Of a DNA stretch of 64,000 nucleotides, positions 26,416-35,181 are shown one piece after another; the first letter of the stretch is position 1, and each line of letters begins with the position of its first letter. Below the pieces are notes generated by a model. That model worked only from the letters and a program-made list of their open reading frames with translations, was not told the origin of the DNA and ran no database searches. Source of the stretch: DASPKT01 sp035626475 (GTDB lineage Bacteria; Pseudomonadota; Alphaproteobacteria; Azospirillales; Azospirillaceae); contig DASPNP010000041.1 in the NCBI GenBank assembly GCA_035626475.1, positions 62,001 through 126,000 on the forward strand, given 5' to 3'. Both the position numbers and the translations under genes were made by a program.

Positions 26416-28098
26416 ATGAGCAACGCCGCCCGCGGCACCAACCTGTTCGAGACGGACGTCAACCTGCAGAACCTGCTGGAGCGCCGCGCGCCCGGGCTGC
26501 TGGAGCGGCACGAGCCCCGGCTGGCCGAGTTCGGCGCCTGGGCCGGCGGGCCGCTGGAGCGCCAAGCCGAATACACCGACCGCTTCGCTCCGCCCCGGCT
26601 GGAGGCCTACGGGCCGGACGGGGAGCGCCAGGGCCGCGTGGTCTTCAACCCCGACTATGTCGCCTGCCATGCCGAGGCCTACCGGCTGGGCGCGGTCGGC
26701 CTGCCTTACACCCCGGAGGGGGCGGGAAGCCACCTGCCCTGCTTCGCCATGGGCTACATGCTGTCCCAGGCCGACATCTCCATCCATTGCCCGGTCACCA
26801 TGACCGGCGCCGTCGCCTATGTGCTGGACAGGCTGGCGCCCGATCCGGTCAAGGCGAAGTACCTGCCCGAGCTGATCCGGATGGACGGCAAGGCGCTCTC
26901 CGGCGGCACCTGGGTGACGGAGCTGCATGGCGGCTCGGATGTCGGCGCCAGCACCAGCCGGGCGGAGGCGCGGGCCGATGGCTTCCGGCTGCACGGGGTG
27001 AAGTGGTTCACCAGCAACGCCGGTTCCGGCCTGGCGCTGGCGACCGCCCGGCCGGCCGAGTCTGGGTTGGGGGGCGCGGAGCCGGGCGGCAAGAGGCTGG
27101 GCTGCTACCTGGTGCCGAGCCACCTCGACGACGGCACCCCTAACCATTACCGCCCGCGCCGGCTGAAGGAGAAGGCCGGCACCCGGGGCCTCGCCACCGC
27201 CGAGCTGGATCTGCTGGGCGCGCTGGCGGTGGAGGTGGCGCCGCCGCCGGACGGCCTACGCACCATGATGGCGGCGCTGGAATACAGTCGCATCCACAAT
27301 GCGGTGGGGTCCGCCGGGCTGCACCGCCGCGCCTTCATCGAGTCGCTGGCCTGGGCCGAGGACCGGCACGCCTTCGGCTCGCCCATCATCCGCTACCCCA
27401 TGGTGCGCGACCAGCTGCTGGACATGCAGATGCAGCTGGAGGCCTCCTGCGCCCTCGCCTTCGAAAGCGCTCTCGCCTTCGATTCCTGCCTCTTGGAGGA
27501 GGGCGGCGAGGATTGGCTGCGGGTCGCCACCGCGCTCGCCAAGTACCGCACGGCCGAGCAGGCGGTGCGCGCCTGCCGCGAGGCGGTCGAGATCGTCGGC
27601 GGCAACGGCTACACCGAGGAGTTCCCGACGGCGCGCCTCTACCGCGACTGCCTGGTGGTGGCGGTGTGGGAGGGGCCCGCCAACATCCAGGCGCTGGAAC
27701 TGCTGCGGCTGGTGGCGGGCAAGCGGCCGGGCGACCAGAGCTTCCTGGCGCGCGTCGGCGCGGTCCTGGCCGACCTGCCGCCGGGCCTCGGCGACACGGC
27801 GGAGATCCTGGAGGGCGCGCTGGAGGAATGCCGGCAGGCGCTGTCGTACGTCCGCCGCAACCCGCTGGAGGGGTCGCGCCACGGCCGCCGACTGCTGGAC
27901 CTGATGTCGGATACGCTGGCCTCGGCATTGCTGTGCGAGGAGGCGACGGCCGATCTGAAGCTGGGCGACCGCCGCAAATGGCTGCTGGCCCAGCGCTTCG
28001 TGCGCAAGGTGCTGGGCCGGTATGACCCTGTGGGGATATTCACCGACCCGGCGATGGACGCGTTCGACGCCGTGATCGACTATCAGGGCATCGACTGA
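26416..28098 (+). CDS. Acyl-CoA dehydrogenase family protein, AidB-like
   Basis: 560-residue flavoprotein of the acyl-CoA dehydrogenase superfamily with the longer AidB architecture. The N-terminus matches the AidB style (RGTNLFETDVNLQNLLER), and the FAD-binding MTELHGGSDVG-type motif reads VTELHGGSDVGAS. The later EYSRIHNAVGSAGLHRRAF and GGNGYTEEFPTARLYRD are strongly family-like. E. coli AidB binds DNA and is induced by alkylation. Here the role is uncertain: it may be a true dehydrogenase or a damage-related homologue. AGAGGGAGC precedes the ATG. The GNAT gene follows 12 bases later. Confidence 0.9.
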   Translation: MSNAARGTNLFETDVNLQNLLERRAPGLLERHEPRLAEFGAWAGGPLERQAEYTDRFAPPRLEAYGPDGERQGRVVFNPDYVACHAEAYRLGAVGLPYTPEGAGSHLPCFAMGYMLSQADISIHCPVTMTGAVAYVLDRLAPDPVKAKYLPELIRMDGKALSGGTWVTELHGGSDVGASTSRAEARADGFRLHGVKWFTSNAGSGLALATARPAESGLGGAEPGGKRLGCYLVPSHLDDGTPNHYRPRRLKEKAGTRGLATAELDLLGALAVEVAPPPDGLRTMMAALEYSRIHNAVGSAGLHRRAFIESLAWAEDRHAFGSPIIRYPMVRDQLLDMQMQLEASCALAFESALAFDSCLLEEGGEDWLRVATALAKYRTAEQAVRACREAVEIVGGNGYTEEFPTARLYRDCLVVAVWEGPANIQALELLRLVAGKRPGDQSFLARVGAVLADLPPGLGDTAEILEGALEECRQALSYVRRNPLEGSRHGRRLLDLMSDTLASALLCEEATADLKLGDRRKWLLAQRFVRKVLGRYDPVGIFTDPAMDAFDAVIDYQGID

Positions 28099-28110
28099 GA
28101 GGAGCCCGCC

Positions 28111-28623
28111 TTGCACATCCTGGAGACCGACCGCCTTGTTCTGCGCGACCTCACCCTGGAGGACGCGCCCTTCGTGCTGGAGCTGCTGAACTCCAAGGGA
28201 TTCCTGGAGAATATCGGCGACCGCGGCCTGCGCTCGGTGGAGGATGCCGAGCGCTATATCCGCGACGTGTTCATGGCGCTCTATGCCCGGCACGGCTTCG
28301 GGCTCTGGGCCGTGGTGCTGAAGGAGACGGGCGAGCTGACGGGCATCTGCGGGCTGGTGAAGCGCGACGGGCTCGATCACCCCGATGTCGGCTACGCCTT
28401 CCTGGAGCGCTTCTTCGGCCGGGGCTACGCGGTCGAGTCGGCGGCCGCCACCCTGGCCTATGCCCGCGACACGCTGGGGCTGCGCACCATCCTCGGCATC
28501 ACCGTGCCGGAGAACGCCGGCTCGGTTCGCGTGTTGGAGAGGATCGGGCTGGAGCGGCGGGGCATGATCACCCTGCCGAAGATCGACCGGCCCAACCTGC
28601 TGTTCGCGACACCGGACGCCTGA
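28111..28623 (+). CDS. GNAT family N-acetyltransferase (RimJ/RimL type)
   Basis: 170-residue acetyl-CoA-dependent N-acetyltransferase, RimJ/RimL subgroup. It opens ILETDRLVLRDLTLEDAPFVLEL, has the acetyl-CoA-binding region FLERFFGRGYAVES, and ends with the typical ENAGSVRVLERIGLERRG. The TTG start at 28111 is preceded by GAGAGGAG. Its stop overlaps the next ATG in TGATG, so it is translationally coupled to the transglutaminase-like gene. Target unknown; it may acetylate a protein N-terminus or a small amine. Confidence 0.9.
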   Translation: MHILETDRLVLRDLTLEDAPFVLELLNSKGFLENIGDRGLRSVEDAERYIRDVFMALYARHGFGLWAVVLKETGELTGICGLVKRDGLDHPDVGYAFLERFFGRGYAVESAAATLAYARDTLGLRTILGITVPENAGSVRVLERIGLERRGMITLPKIDRPNLLFATPDA

Positions 28624-29435
28624 TGCGCCTGACCATCCGCCACGAGACGCGCTACGCCTTCGACACGCCGCTGCGGTCGGTGGCGCAGCTGCTGCGCCTG
28701 ACCCCGTCCGACCATGCCGGGCAGACGGTGCTGTCCTGGCGCGTGGCGGCGGGGGGTGAGGATCTGCCTGGGTTCGAGGACGGCTACGGCAATCGCTGCC
28801 ACCTGCTGACCCGGCGCGGCACCGTCCGCGACCTGATCGTGACGGTGCAGGGCGAGGTGGAGACGGAGGACCGGGCAGGGCTGCTGGCGGGCCAAGCGGA
28901 GCCGCTGCCGCCCGCCTTCTTCCTGCGCACCACCGACCTCACCGCGCCAGACGAGGGCCTGCGCGCCCTGGCGGTGGAGGCCAAGGGCGAGGCCGGGCAT
29001 CTCGCACGGCTGCATGCGCTGATGGGCTTGGTGCGCGACCGCGTCGCCTACCGCACCGGCACGACCGGTACCGCGACCACCGCCGCGGCTGCGCTGGCCG
29101 GCGGACAGGGGGTCTGCCAGGACCAGGCGCATGTCATGATCGCCGCCGCCCGGAGCCTGGGCATCCCCGCCCGCTACGCCGGCGGCTACTACTGGCCGGG
29201 GGCGAACGGCCGGGACGAGCCGGCCGCGCATGCCTGGATGGAAGGCCATGTGGAGGGCTTGGGCTGGGTCGGCTTCGATCCCGCCAACGGCGTCTGCCCG
29301 ACCGACCGCTATGTCCGGGTCGCCGTCGGGCTGGACTATGCCGACGCCGCCCCGGTGCGGGGCGTGCGGCAGGGCGGCGGGACGGAGCGCTTGACCGTCA
29401 GCGTGCGGGTCGATGAGATGGCGGTCCAGCAGTAA
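28623..29435 (+). CDS. Transglutaminase-like cysteine peptidase of the Anbu neighbourhood
   Basis: 270-residue cytosolic transglutaminase-like protein. The N-terminal bacterial transglutaminase-associated domain starts LTIRHETRYAFDTPLRSV. The core has a Cys-His-Asp triad: C165 in GVCQDQAH, H203 in AAHAWMEG and D219 in FDPANG. In many bacteria this protein is encoded with Anbu, an alpha-E protein and an ATP-grasp protein. Here Anbu follows 15 bases downstream, but the other two partners are absent. Likely an amidase or peptidase working with Anbu. Confidence 0.93.
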   Translation: MRLTIRHETRYAFDTPLRSVAQLLRLTPSDHAGQTVLSWRVAAGGEDLPGFEDGYGNRCHLLTRRGTVRDLIVTVQGEVETEDRAGLLAGQAEPLPPAFFLRTTDLTAPDEGLRALAVEAKGEAGHLARLHALMGLVRDRVAYRTGTTGTATTAAAALAGGQGVCQDQAHVMIAAARSLGIPARYAGGYYWPGANGRDEPAAHAWMEGHVEGLGWVGFDPANGVCPTDRYVRVAVGLDYADAAPVRGVRQGGGTERLTVSVRVDEMAVQQ

Positions 29436-29450
29436 GGACCCTCGGGCATC

Positions 29451-30179
29451 ATGACCTATTGCGTGGCGCTGTACCTGAAGGATGGGCTGGTGATGCTGTC
29501 CGACACCCGCACCAATGCGGGCGTGGACCACATCTCCACCTTCGGCAAGATGCATGTGTTCGAGGTGCCGGGCGAGCGCTGCATGACCCTGATGGCGGCC
29601 GGCAACCTCGCCATCACCCAGTCCGTGGTCAATCTGCTGCGCGAGGGGGTGGAGCTGGGCGAGCAGCCGGAGACGCTGGCGAGCGCCCCCACCATGTTCC
29701 GCGCCGCCCAGCTGGTGGGCGCCGCCGTCCGCCAGGTCTATGCCACCGACGGGGCGGCGATGCAGGCCCAGGGCGTGACCTTCGACGCGAGCTTCCTGCT
29801 GGGCGGGCAGATCAAGGGACGGGGCATGCGCCTGTTCCAGGTCTACGCCGCCGGCAATTTCATCGAGGCGACTGCGGACACCCCCTATTTCCAGATCGGC
29901 GAGCACAAGTACGGCAAGCCCATCCTGGACCGCGCCGCCACCCACGAGACGGCGATCGAGGACGGGGTGAAGCTGGTGCTGATCTCCATGGACAGCACGC
30001 TCCGCTCCAACCTGTCGGTCGGCCTGCCCGTCGACCTCGCCGTCTACCGCAAGGGCGATTTGAAGCTCTCCGCCCGCCGCCGCATCACCGAGGACGATGC
30101 CTATTTCCGCATGGTCCGCGAGAAATGGAGCGAGGCGCTGCGGGAGAGCTACCGGGCGATCCCGACGCCGGAGTGGTGA
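29451..30179 (+). CDS. anbu: Proteasome-type protein Anbu (ancestral beta subunit)
   Basis: 242-residue member of the Anbu branch of proteasome-like Ntn hydrolases. Thr2 directly follows the initiator Met (MTYCVAL), so removal of Met would expose the catalytic Thr1 without a propeptide. The conserved YLKDGLVMLSDTRTNAGVDHISTF carries the catalytic Asp/Lys region of proteasome subunits (Asp and the KMHVFE strand). Anbu proteins assemble into open helical rings. The substrate is unknown. It follows the transglutaminase-like gene closely, so the two are one transcript. Confidence 0.95.
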   Translation: MTYCVALYLKDGLVMLSDTRTNAGVDHISTFGKMHVFEVPGERCMTLMAAGNLAITQSVVNLLREGVELGEQPETLASAPTMFRAAQLVGAAVRQVYATDGAAMQAQGVTFDASFLLGGQIKGRGMRLFQVYAAGNFIEATADTPYFQIGEHKYGKPILDRAATHETAIEDGVKLVLISMDSTLRSNLSVGLPVDLAVYRKGDLKLSARRRITEDDAYFRMVREKWSEALRESYRAIPTPEW

Positions 30180-30199
30180 GGCACCGGGGGACTTAAGCG

Positions 30200-30325
30200 T
30201 GGTGCGTCCTTCGACAAGCTCAGGATGAGGATCGGGGATGCCAGGCACCCCTCTTCGTCGGCCTGTGAGATTGGCCGGGAGCAGCAAAACCCTCCTCATC
30301 CTGAGCCTGTCGAAGGACGCACACC
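30200..30325. repeat. Type A intergenic palindromic repeat
   Basis: Inverted pair of CCTTCGACAAGCTCAGGATGAGG-type arms, placed between convergent anbu and greB. It may mark the end of both transcripts. Confidence 0.85.
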
Positions 30326-30355
30326 CGCAACGCTGCCGTCCCCGGATCGCTCCTC

Positions 30356-30901
30356 TCACCCCTCGTACCGGATCGCCACCACCTCGATCTCCTTCGGCCC
30401 AGTCGGCGTGCGCACCGTGACCAGGTCGCCCTCCCGCGCCTTCAGCAGGGCCCGGGCGATGGGGCTGATCCAGCTGACGTAATGGTCGCCGAAGGCGGTC
30501 TCGTTGACGCCGACGATGCGGATCGTGTGCTCGTCGCCCTCCTCGTCGGCATAGGTGACGGTGGCGCCGAAGAAGATCTGGTCGCGGCGGGTCTGGCGGG
30601 CCGGATCGACCACCTCGGCGATCTCCAGCCGCTTGGTCAGGAAGCGGATGCGCCGGTCGATCTCGCGCAGCCGCTTCTTGCCGTAGATATAGTCGCCATT
30701 CTCCGACCGGTCGCCATTGCCGGCGGCCCAGTGGACGATCTCCACCACCTTGGGCCGCTCCACCCGCAGCAGGCTCTTCAGCTCGTCGGAGAGGCGCTGG
30801 TGGCCGGCCGGGGTCATGTAGTTCTTGGAACCCGCCGGGAGCCGGGAGCCCTCGTCCTCATCGTCTTCATCATCGGGGGCGTTGTCGCGCGGTGCCGGCA
30901 T
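30356..30901 (-). CDS. greB: Transcription elongation factor GreB
   Basis: 181-residue factor that binds the RNA polymerase secondary channel and stimulates cleavage of backtracked RNA. The coiled-coil N-terminal domain begins after an acidic leader (DDEDDEDEGS). It contains YMTPAGHQRLSDELKSLL and GDRSENGDYIYGKKRLREIDRRI, whose acidic tip (the D and E in RSENGDY) coordinates the catalytic metal. The FKBP-like C-terminal domain has IRIVGVNETAFGDHYVSWISPIARALL. The YIYGKK motif marks GreB rather than GreA. Confidence 0.96.
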   Translation of the reverse strand: MPAPRDNAPDDEDDEDEGSRLPAGSKNYMTPAGHQRLSDELKSLLRVERPKVVEIVHWAAGNGDRSENGDYIYGKKRLREIDRRIRFLTKRLEIAEVVDPARQTRRDQIFFGATVTYADEEGDEHTIRIVGVNETAFGDHYVSWISPIARALLKAREGDLVTVRTPTGPKEIEVVAIRYEG

Positions 30902-30910
30902 GCGGGTCCT

Positions 30911-31693
30911 CTAGGCCTTTTCGCGCAGGGCCCTCAGATCGGCCTGCGCCTTGCGCGTGCCGTTTACCACCGTGCCCAGGTCGCTGCCCACCGCCACGAA
31001 GGAATAGCCCTGCGCGAAGGCCCAGGCGGCGCTCTCCGCGTCGGGCAGGACGGTGCCGAGCGGCAGCTCCAGCGCGCGGGCCTTGGCGCCGCACTCCGCC
31101 ATCATCTCCTTGACCCGGGGATGCGTCACCTGCCCCAGCAGCCCCAGCGAGGCGGCGAGGTCGCCCGGGCCGATGAACAGCGCGCCCACGCCCGGCACGG
31201 CGGCGATCTCGTCGAAGCGGCCCAGCGCGTCGGCCGTCTCCAGCTGCGGGATCACCAGCACATCGTCTGCGGCCCGGTGGATGTAGTCGGCATCGGCCAG
31301 GTAGCGCGAGGCCCGGGTCATGCGGGCGAAGCCGCGGCTGCCCTTGGGCGGATACAGGCAGGCATCGACCAGCGCCCGCGCCTCTCCGGCCGTCTGCACG
31401 AAGGGGAACATCAGGCTGTTGGCGCCGAGGTCGAGCGCGTGCTTGATCCGGGTGCGGTCCTGGTCCGGCATGCGCACCACCGCCGGGCAGCCCGAGGCGT
31501 CGGCCGCCATCAGCAGCGGCAGCATGCCGTGGACCGAGGTCGGCGAGTGCTCCAGGTCGAGCACGATGTAGTCGCCGCCGGTATAGCCCAGCGCCTCCAC
31601 CACCGAGGGCGAGCCGGTCATGGACCAGAGCCCCTGGAGCCCGGCGCCCTGGGTGAGCGCCTCCTTGAAGCGGTTGCCGAAACGCTGGGTCAT
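30911..31693 (-). CDS. HpcH/HpaI family aldolase, candidate KDSG aldolase
   Basis: 260-residue class II pyruvate aldolase. It splits a 2-keto-3-deoxy sugar acid into pyruvate and an aldehyde in a metal-dependent way. Family marks: YIVLDLEHSPTS, the metal-site Glu in VIPQLETADALGRFDEIAAVPGV, and FIGPGDLAASLG. The start at 31693 has GGAGAG upstream. It follows the IlvD/Edd dehydratase by 13 bases on the same strand, matching dehydratase-to-aldolase flow. If the pathway is sulfo-ED, it would cleave 2-keto-3,6-dideoxy-6-sulfogluconate to pyruvate and sulfolactaldehyde. By itself it could equally serve a plain sugar-acid pathway. Confidence 0.88.
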   Translation of the reverse strand: MTQRFGNRFKEALTQGAGLQGLWSMTGSPSVVEALGYTGGDYIVLDLEHSPTSVHGMLPLLMAADASGCPAVVRMPDQDRTRIKHALDLGANSLMFPFVQTAGEARALVDACLYPPKGSRGFARMTRASRYLADADYIHRAADDVLVIPQLETADALGRFDEIAAVPGVGALFIGPGDLAASLGLLGQVTHPRVKEMMAECGAKARALELPLGTVLPDAESAAWAFAQGYSFVAVGSDLGTVVNGTRKAQADLRALREKA

Positions 31694-31706
31694 GGGGCTC
31701 TCCGGT

Positions 31707-33434
31707 TCAGTAGATCTCGGGATCGGCGATCGGGGCGTCGCCGGCCAGGAAGTCGAAGTCGCAACCCTTGTCGGCCTGCATGACATGGCGGCCGTAGAGC
31801 GCGCCGTAGCCGCGCGGGTAGCGGGGCGGTGGTGCAGTCCAGGCGGCCCGGCGGGCGTCCAGCTCGGCCTCGGGCACGTCGAGATGGATGCGGCGGGCGG
31901 GCACGTCCAGCTCGATCCAGTCGCCGTCGCGCACCAGCGTCAACGGCCCGCCGACGGCGGACTCGGGCGCCACATGCAGCACGCAGGTGCCGAAATGCGT
32001 GCCGCTCATCCGGGCGTCGGAGATGCGGACCATGTCCTTGACGCCCTGGCGCAGCAGCTTCTGCGGAATCGGCAGCCCGCCCCATTCCGGCATGCCGGCG
32101 CCCACCGGCCCGGCCATCTTGAGCACCAGCACCGAGTCGGAATCGACCGGAAGGTCGGGATCGTCGATGCGGGCGTACATCTCCTTCACCGTCTCGAACA
32201 CCACCGCCTTTCCGCGATGGCGCAGCAGGTGGGGCGAGGCGGCGCTCGGCTTGATCACCGCGCCCGACGGGGCGAGGTTGCCCTTCAGCACCGCCAATGC
32301 CGGCTCCGTCGTGACCGGGTTGTCGAGCGGCCGGATGACCTCGTCGCTGTAGACCTCCGCCCCCGCCAGCTGCTCGCCAAGCGTCATGCCGGAGACGGTG
32401 CGGCAGCCAAGGTCGAGGTGGGGCGACAGGCGCGCCAGCAGCGCCCGGCTGCCCCCGGCATAGTAGAGATCCTCCATCAGGAAGCGCCCCGCCGGCATCA
32501 GGTCGGCGATGACCGGCACCCGGCCCGACCAGGCCTCCAGATCGTCCAGCGTCAACTCCACCCCGGCGCGCCCGGCCATGGCCAGGAGATGGACCACCGC
32601 GTTGGTCGAGCCGCCCAGCGCGTAATGCGCGGCGACGGCGTTCTGGAAGGAGCCGGGCGCGAGGAAGCTCCGGGGCGTCAGATCCTCCCACACCATCGCC
32701 ACGCAGCGCTCGCCGGCGGCCGAGGCCATGCGGGGGTGCGCGCTGTCCACCGCCGGGATCGACGGCGCGCCCGGCAGGGTGAAGCCCAGCGCCTCGGCGA
32801 TGATGGTCATGGTGCTGGCGGTGCCCATGGTGTTGCAGGTGCCGAAGGAGCGCACCGACACGTCCTCCAGCTCCTTCCAATCCTCCGCCGTGATCTCGCC
32901 GGCCCTGAGCGCGTCCCAGTAGAAGCGGGTGTGGGTACCGGTGCCGATCTTGCGGCCGCGCCAGTTGCCCGACAGCGTCGGCCCGGCCGGCACGTAGATC
33001 GCGGGCAGGTTGGCGCTGGTGGCGCCCATGATCAGGCCGGGCGTGGTCTTGTCGCAGCCGCCCATCAGCACGACGCCGTCCAGCGGGTGGCTGCGGATCA
33101 GCTCCTCCGTCTCCAGCGCCAGCAGGTTGCGGTAGAACATGGTGGTGGGCTTCACCATGACCTCGCCCAGCGACAGGGCCGGCAGCTCGATGGGAAAGCC
33201 GCCCGCCGCCAGCACGCCGCGCTTCACCTGCTCGGCCCGCTCGCGGAGATGGACGTGGCAGGTCGAAATCTCCGACCATGTGTTCAGGATGCCGATGACC
33301 GGCTTGCCCTTGTACTCCTCCCGGCGCAGGCCCGTCTGGTGCATGCGCTGGCGGTGCGCGAAGGCGCGCATGCCCTCCGCCCCGAACCAGCGGTGGCTGC
33401 GGAGATCCTCCGGGCGGCGTCGGCGGTCGGTCAT
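31707..33434 (-). CDS. IlvD/Edd family dehydratase, candidate 6-deoxy-6-sulfogluconate dehydratase
   Basis: 575-residue iron-sulfur dehydratase of the sugar-acid branch (arabinonate, xylonate, gluconate and sulfogluconate types). Cluster cysteines are C59 (EISTCHV), C127 (GGCDKT) and C200 (GTCNTMGTASTM), the [2Fe-2S] set. Metal and catalytic regions such as HYALGGSTNAVVHL and SDARMSGTHFGTC are intact. It removes water from an aldonate to give a 2-keto-3-deoxy acid. It is divergent from the lactonase gene across an 83-base gap with a candidate operator. The sulfo-substrate is proposed from context only; arabinonate is the main alternative. Confidence 0.9.
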   Translation of the reverse strand: MTDRRRRPEDLRSHRWFGAEGMRAFAHRQRMHQTGLRREEYKGKPVIGILNTWSEISTCHVHLRERAEQVKRGVLAAGGFPIELPALSLGEVMVKPTTMFYRNLLALETEELIRSHPLDGVVLMGGCDKTTPGLIMGATSANLPAIYVPAGPTLSGNWRGRKIGTGTHTRFYWDALRAGEITAEDWKELEDVSVRSFGTCNTMGTASTMTIIAEALGFTLPGAPSIPAVDSAHPRMASAAGERCVAMVWEDLTPRSFLAPGSFQNAVAAHYALGGSTNAVVHLLAMAGRAGVELTLDDLEAWSGRVPVIADLMPAGRFLMEDLYYAGGSRALLARLSPHLDLGCRTVSGMTLGEQLAGAEVYSDEVIRPLDNPVTTEPALAVLKGNLAPSGAVIKPSAASPHLLRHRGKAVVFETVKEMYARIDDPDLPVDSDSVLVLKMAGPVGAGMPEWGGLPIPQKLLRQGVKDMVRISDARMSGTHFGTCVLHVAPESAVGGPLTLVRDGDWIELDVPARRIHLDVPEAELDARRAAWTAPPPRYPRGYGALYGRHVMQADKGCDFDFLAGDAPIADPEIY

Positions 33435-33464
33435 GGCGATCAGGTCCGGTGGACGGGCGATAGT

Positions 33465-33482
33465 CTTCTATCTTATATAAAT
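33465..33482 (+). promoter_or_regulatory. Candidate operator shared with the sulfolactate operon
   Basis: CTTCTATCTTATATAA followed by AT. The first 16 bases occur again, in the same orientation relative to the downstream gene, in front of suyA. The core TCTTATATAA is nearly palindromic. It sits mid-way in the dehydratase/lactonase divergent gap, 38 bases before the lactonase start. It may overlap a -10 promoter element. Confidence 0.65.
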
Positions 33483-33517
33483 CCTGCAGCTTGTCACGAC
33501 GGACGGGGAACCGGCGC

Positions 33518-34393
33518 ATGTACCAGGTCGATTGCGTGCTGGACGCCAGGGCGGCGCTGGGCGAGTGCCCGCGCTGGGATGCCACCTCGAAGCGGCTCTA
33601 CTGGGTGGACATCGCGCGCCAGGAGCTGCACCGCTTCGACCCCGCCACCGGCACCGACGAGAAGCGCACGTTCGACCAGCCGGTCGGCTGCTTCGCGGTG
33701 CGCGCCAAGGGCGGCTTCGTGCTGGCGATGCGCGACGGCTTCTGGCTGCTGGACGAATGGGAGGGAACGCCCCGGCCGGTGGAGCCGCAGGTGGAGGCGC
33801 ATCTGCCGGAGAACCGCTTCAATGACGGGCGCTGCGATGCCCAGGGGCGCTTCTGGGCCGGCACCATGGACGGCACCAAGAAGGCGGCCAACGGCACGCT
33901 GTGGCGCCTGGACCCGGACCTGAGCCTGCACCGCTGCGCGTCCGGCACGCTGACCAGCAACGGCCTCGCCTTCGCGCCCGACGGCCGGACGATGTACTGG
34001 TCCGACACGCCCAACCACATCGTGCGCGCCTATGGCCTCGATCCCGACACCGGCGCGTTGGGCGCGCCGCGCACCTTCGCGACCTTCGCCTGGGCCCGCG
34101 GCCGGCCGGACGGGGCAGCCGTCGATTCGGAGGGCTGCTACTGGTCGGCGCTGTATGACGGCGGGCGGGTGGTGCGGCTCTCGCCCGAGGGCAGGCTGTT
34201 GGCCGAGGTGGCGATCCCTAGCCGCCATTGCACCATGATCGCCTTCGGCGGCGAGGATCTGCGCACCGCCTACGTCACCACCGCCGCCCAGGGGCTGGAC
34301 GCGGAGGAGCTGGCGCGGCGCCCGCGCTCCGGCGGCCTCTTCGCCTTCCGCGTGGACGTGCCTGGCCTGCCCGAACACCGGTTCGGAGGTTGA
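33518..34393 (+). CDS. SMP-30/gluconolactonase family protein, candidate sulfogluconolactonase
   Basis: 291-residue six-bladed beta-propeller lactonase. Metal ligands typical of the family can be placed: E15 in LGECPRWD, the Asn in RFNDGRCD, the Asn in LTSNGLAFAPDG and the Asp in PDGAAVDSEGCYW. The motif GRFWAGTMD is diagnostic. It opens sugar lactones to aldonates in the cytoplasm. The SDR gene follows five bases after its stop, so lactone maker and lactone opener are coupled. The substrate is proposed from context to be 6-deoxy-6-sulfogluconolactone. Confidence 0.9.
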   Translation: MYQVDCVLDARAALGECPRWDATSKRLYWVDIARQELHRFDPATGTDEKRTFDQPVGCFAVRAKGGFVLAMRDGFWLLDEWEGTPRPVEPQVEAHLPENRFNDGRCDAQGRFWAGTMDGTKKAANGTLWRLDPDLSLHRCASGTLTSNGLAFAPDGRTMYWSDTPNHIVRAYGLDPDTGALGAPRTFATFAWARGRPDGAAVDSEGCYWSALYDGGRVVRLSPEGRLLAEVAIPSRHCTMIAFGGEDLRTAYVTTAAQGLDAEELARRPRSGGLFAFRVDVPGLPEHRFGG

Positions 34394-34398
34394 GCGCC

Positions 34399-35181
34399 AT
34401 GGATGTGAAGCCCTCCATGGCGCAGTCGCCCGCCCTGACCAACCGCTATCCCAGCTTGGCCGGCAAGGTGGTGATGGTGACGGGCGGGGCGTCCGGCATC
34501 GGCGCCTGCCTGGTCCGCCATTTCGTCGCCCAGGGCGCCCGCACCTGCTTCATCGACCGCGATGGCGAGGCGGCGGCCGCACTGGCCGACGAGCTGGGAG
34601 ACAGGCTCTGGTGGCGCCAGGTGGACGTGCGCGACGTCGCGGCGCTGCAGGCCAGCTTGCGCGAGGCTCATGCCGACCATGGCGGCCGGCTGGACGTGCT
34701 GGTCAGCAACGCCGCCAACGACCGGCGCCAGCCGCTGGACGAGGTGACGCCCGAGGATTGGGACGAGGGGCAGGCCGTGAACCTCCGCCCGCACTTCTTC
34801 GCGCTGCAGGAGGCCGGTCGGCTGATGGGCCCCGGCGGCAGCATCGTCACCATGGGCTCGGTCAGCTGGAAACGCCGGCGCGCCGGCTTCACCGCCTACA
34901 CCACCGCCAAGGGCGGCATCCATGCCCTGACCCGCACCATGGCCCAGGAGCTGGGGCCCCGGGGCATCCGCGTGAACTCGGTCGTGCCCGGGGCGGTGGT
35001 GACGGAGCGGCAGCTGAAGCTCTGGGTCGATCCCAAGCTCGAGCAAAGCTTCCTCGACGAGCAGGCGCTGAAGTTCCGGCTGATGCCCGAGGACATCGCC
35101 GCCATGGTGCTGTTCCTGGCGTCCGACGACAGCCGCGGCTGCGCCGGGCAGGATTTCCAAGTGGATGCGGGGATCGTCTGA
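34399..35181 (+). CDS. SDR family sugar 1-dehydrogenase, candidate sulfoquinovose dehydrogenase
   Basis: 260-residue classical short-chain dehydrogenase. The cofactor motif TGGASGIG is at 28-35, the NAG-equivalent reads SNAAND, and the catalytic Ser (154 or 156), Tyr167 and Lys171 lie in YTTAKGG. The aspartate after beta-2 (FIDRDG) points to NAD rather than NADP. The C-terminus ends in GQDFQVDAGIV. Placed between lactonase and mutarotase genes, it very likely oxidises the anomeric carbon of a hexose or pentose. Sulfoquinovose is proposed from the regulon; arabinose, fucose or galactose cannot be excluded. Its stop overlaps the next start in TGATG. Confidence 0.88.
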   Translation: MDVKPSMAQSPALTNRYPSLAGKVVMVTGGASGIGACLVRHFVAQGARTCFIDRDGEAAAALADELGDRLWWRQVDVRDVAALQASLREAHADHGGRLDVLVSNAANDRRQPLDEVTPEDWDEGQAVNLRPHFFALQEAGRLMGPGGSIVTMGSVSWKRRRAGFTAYTTAKGGIHALTRTMAQELGPRGIRVNSVVPGAVVTERQLKLWVDPKLEQSFLDEQALKFRLMPEDIAAMVLFLASDDSRGCAGQDFQVDAGIV

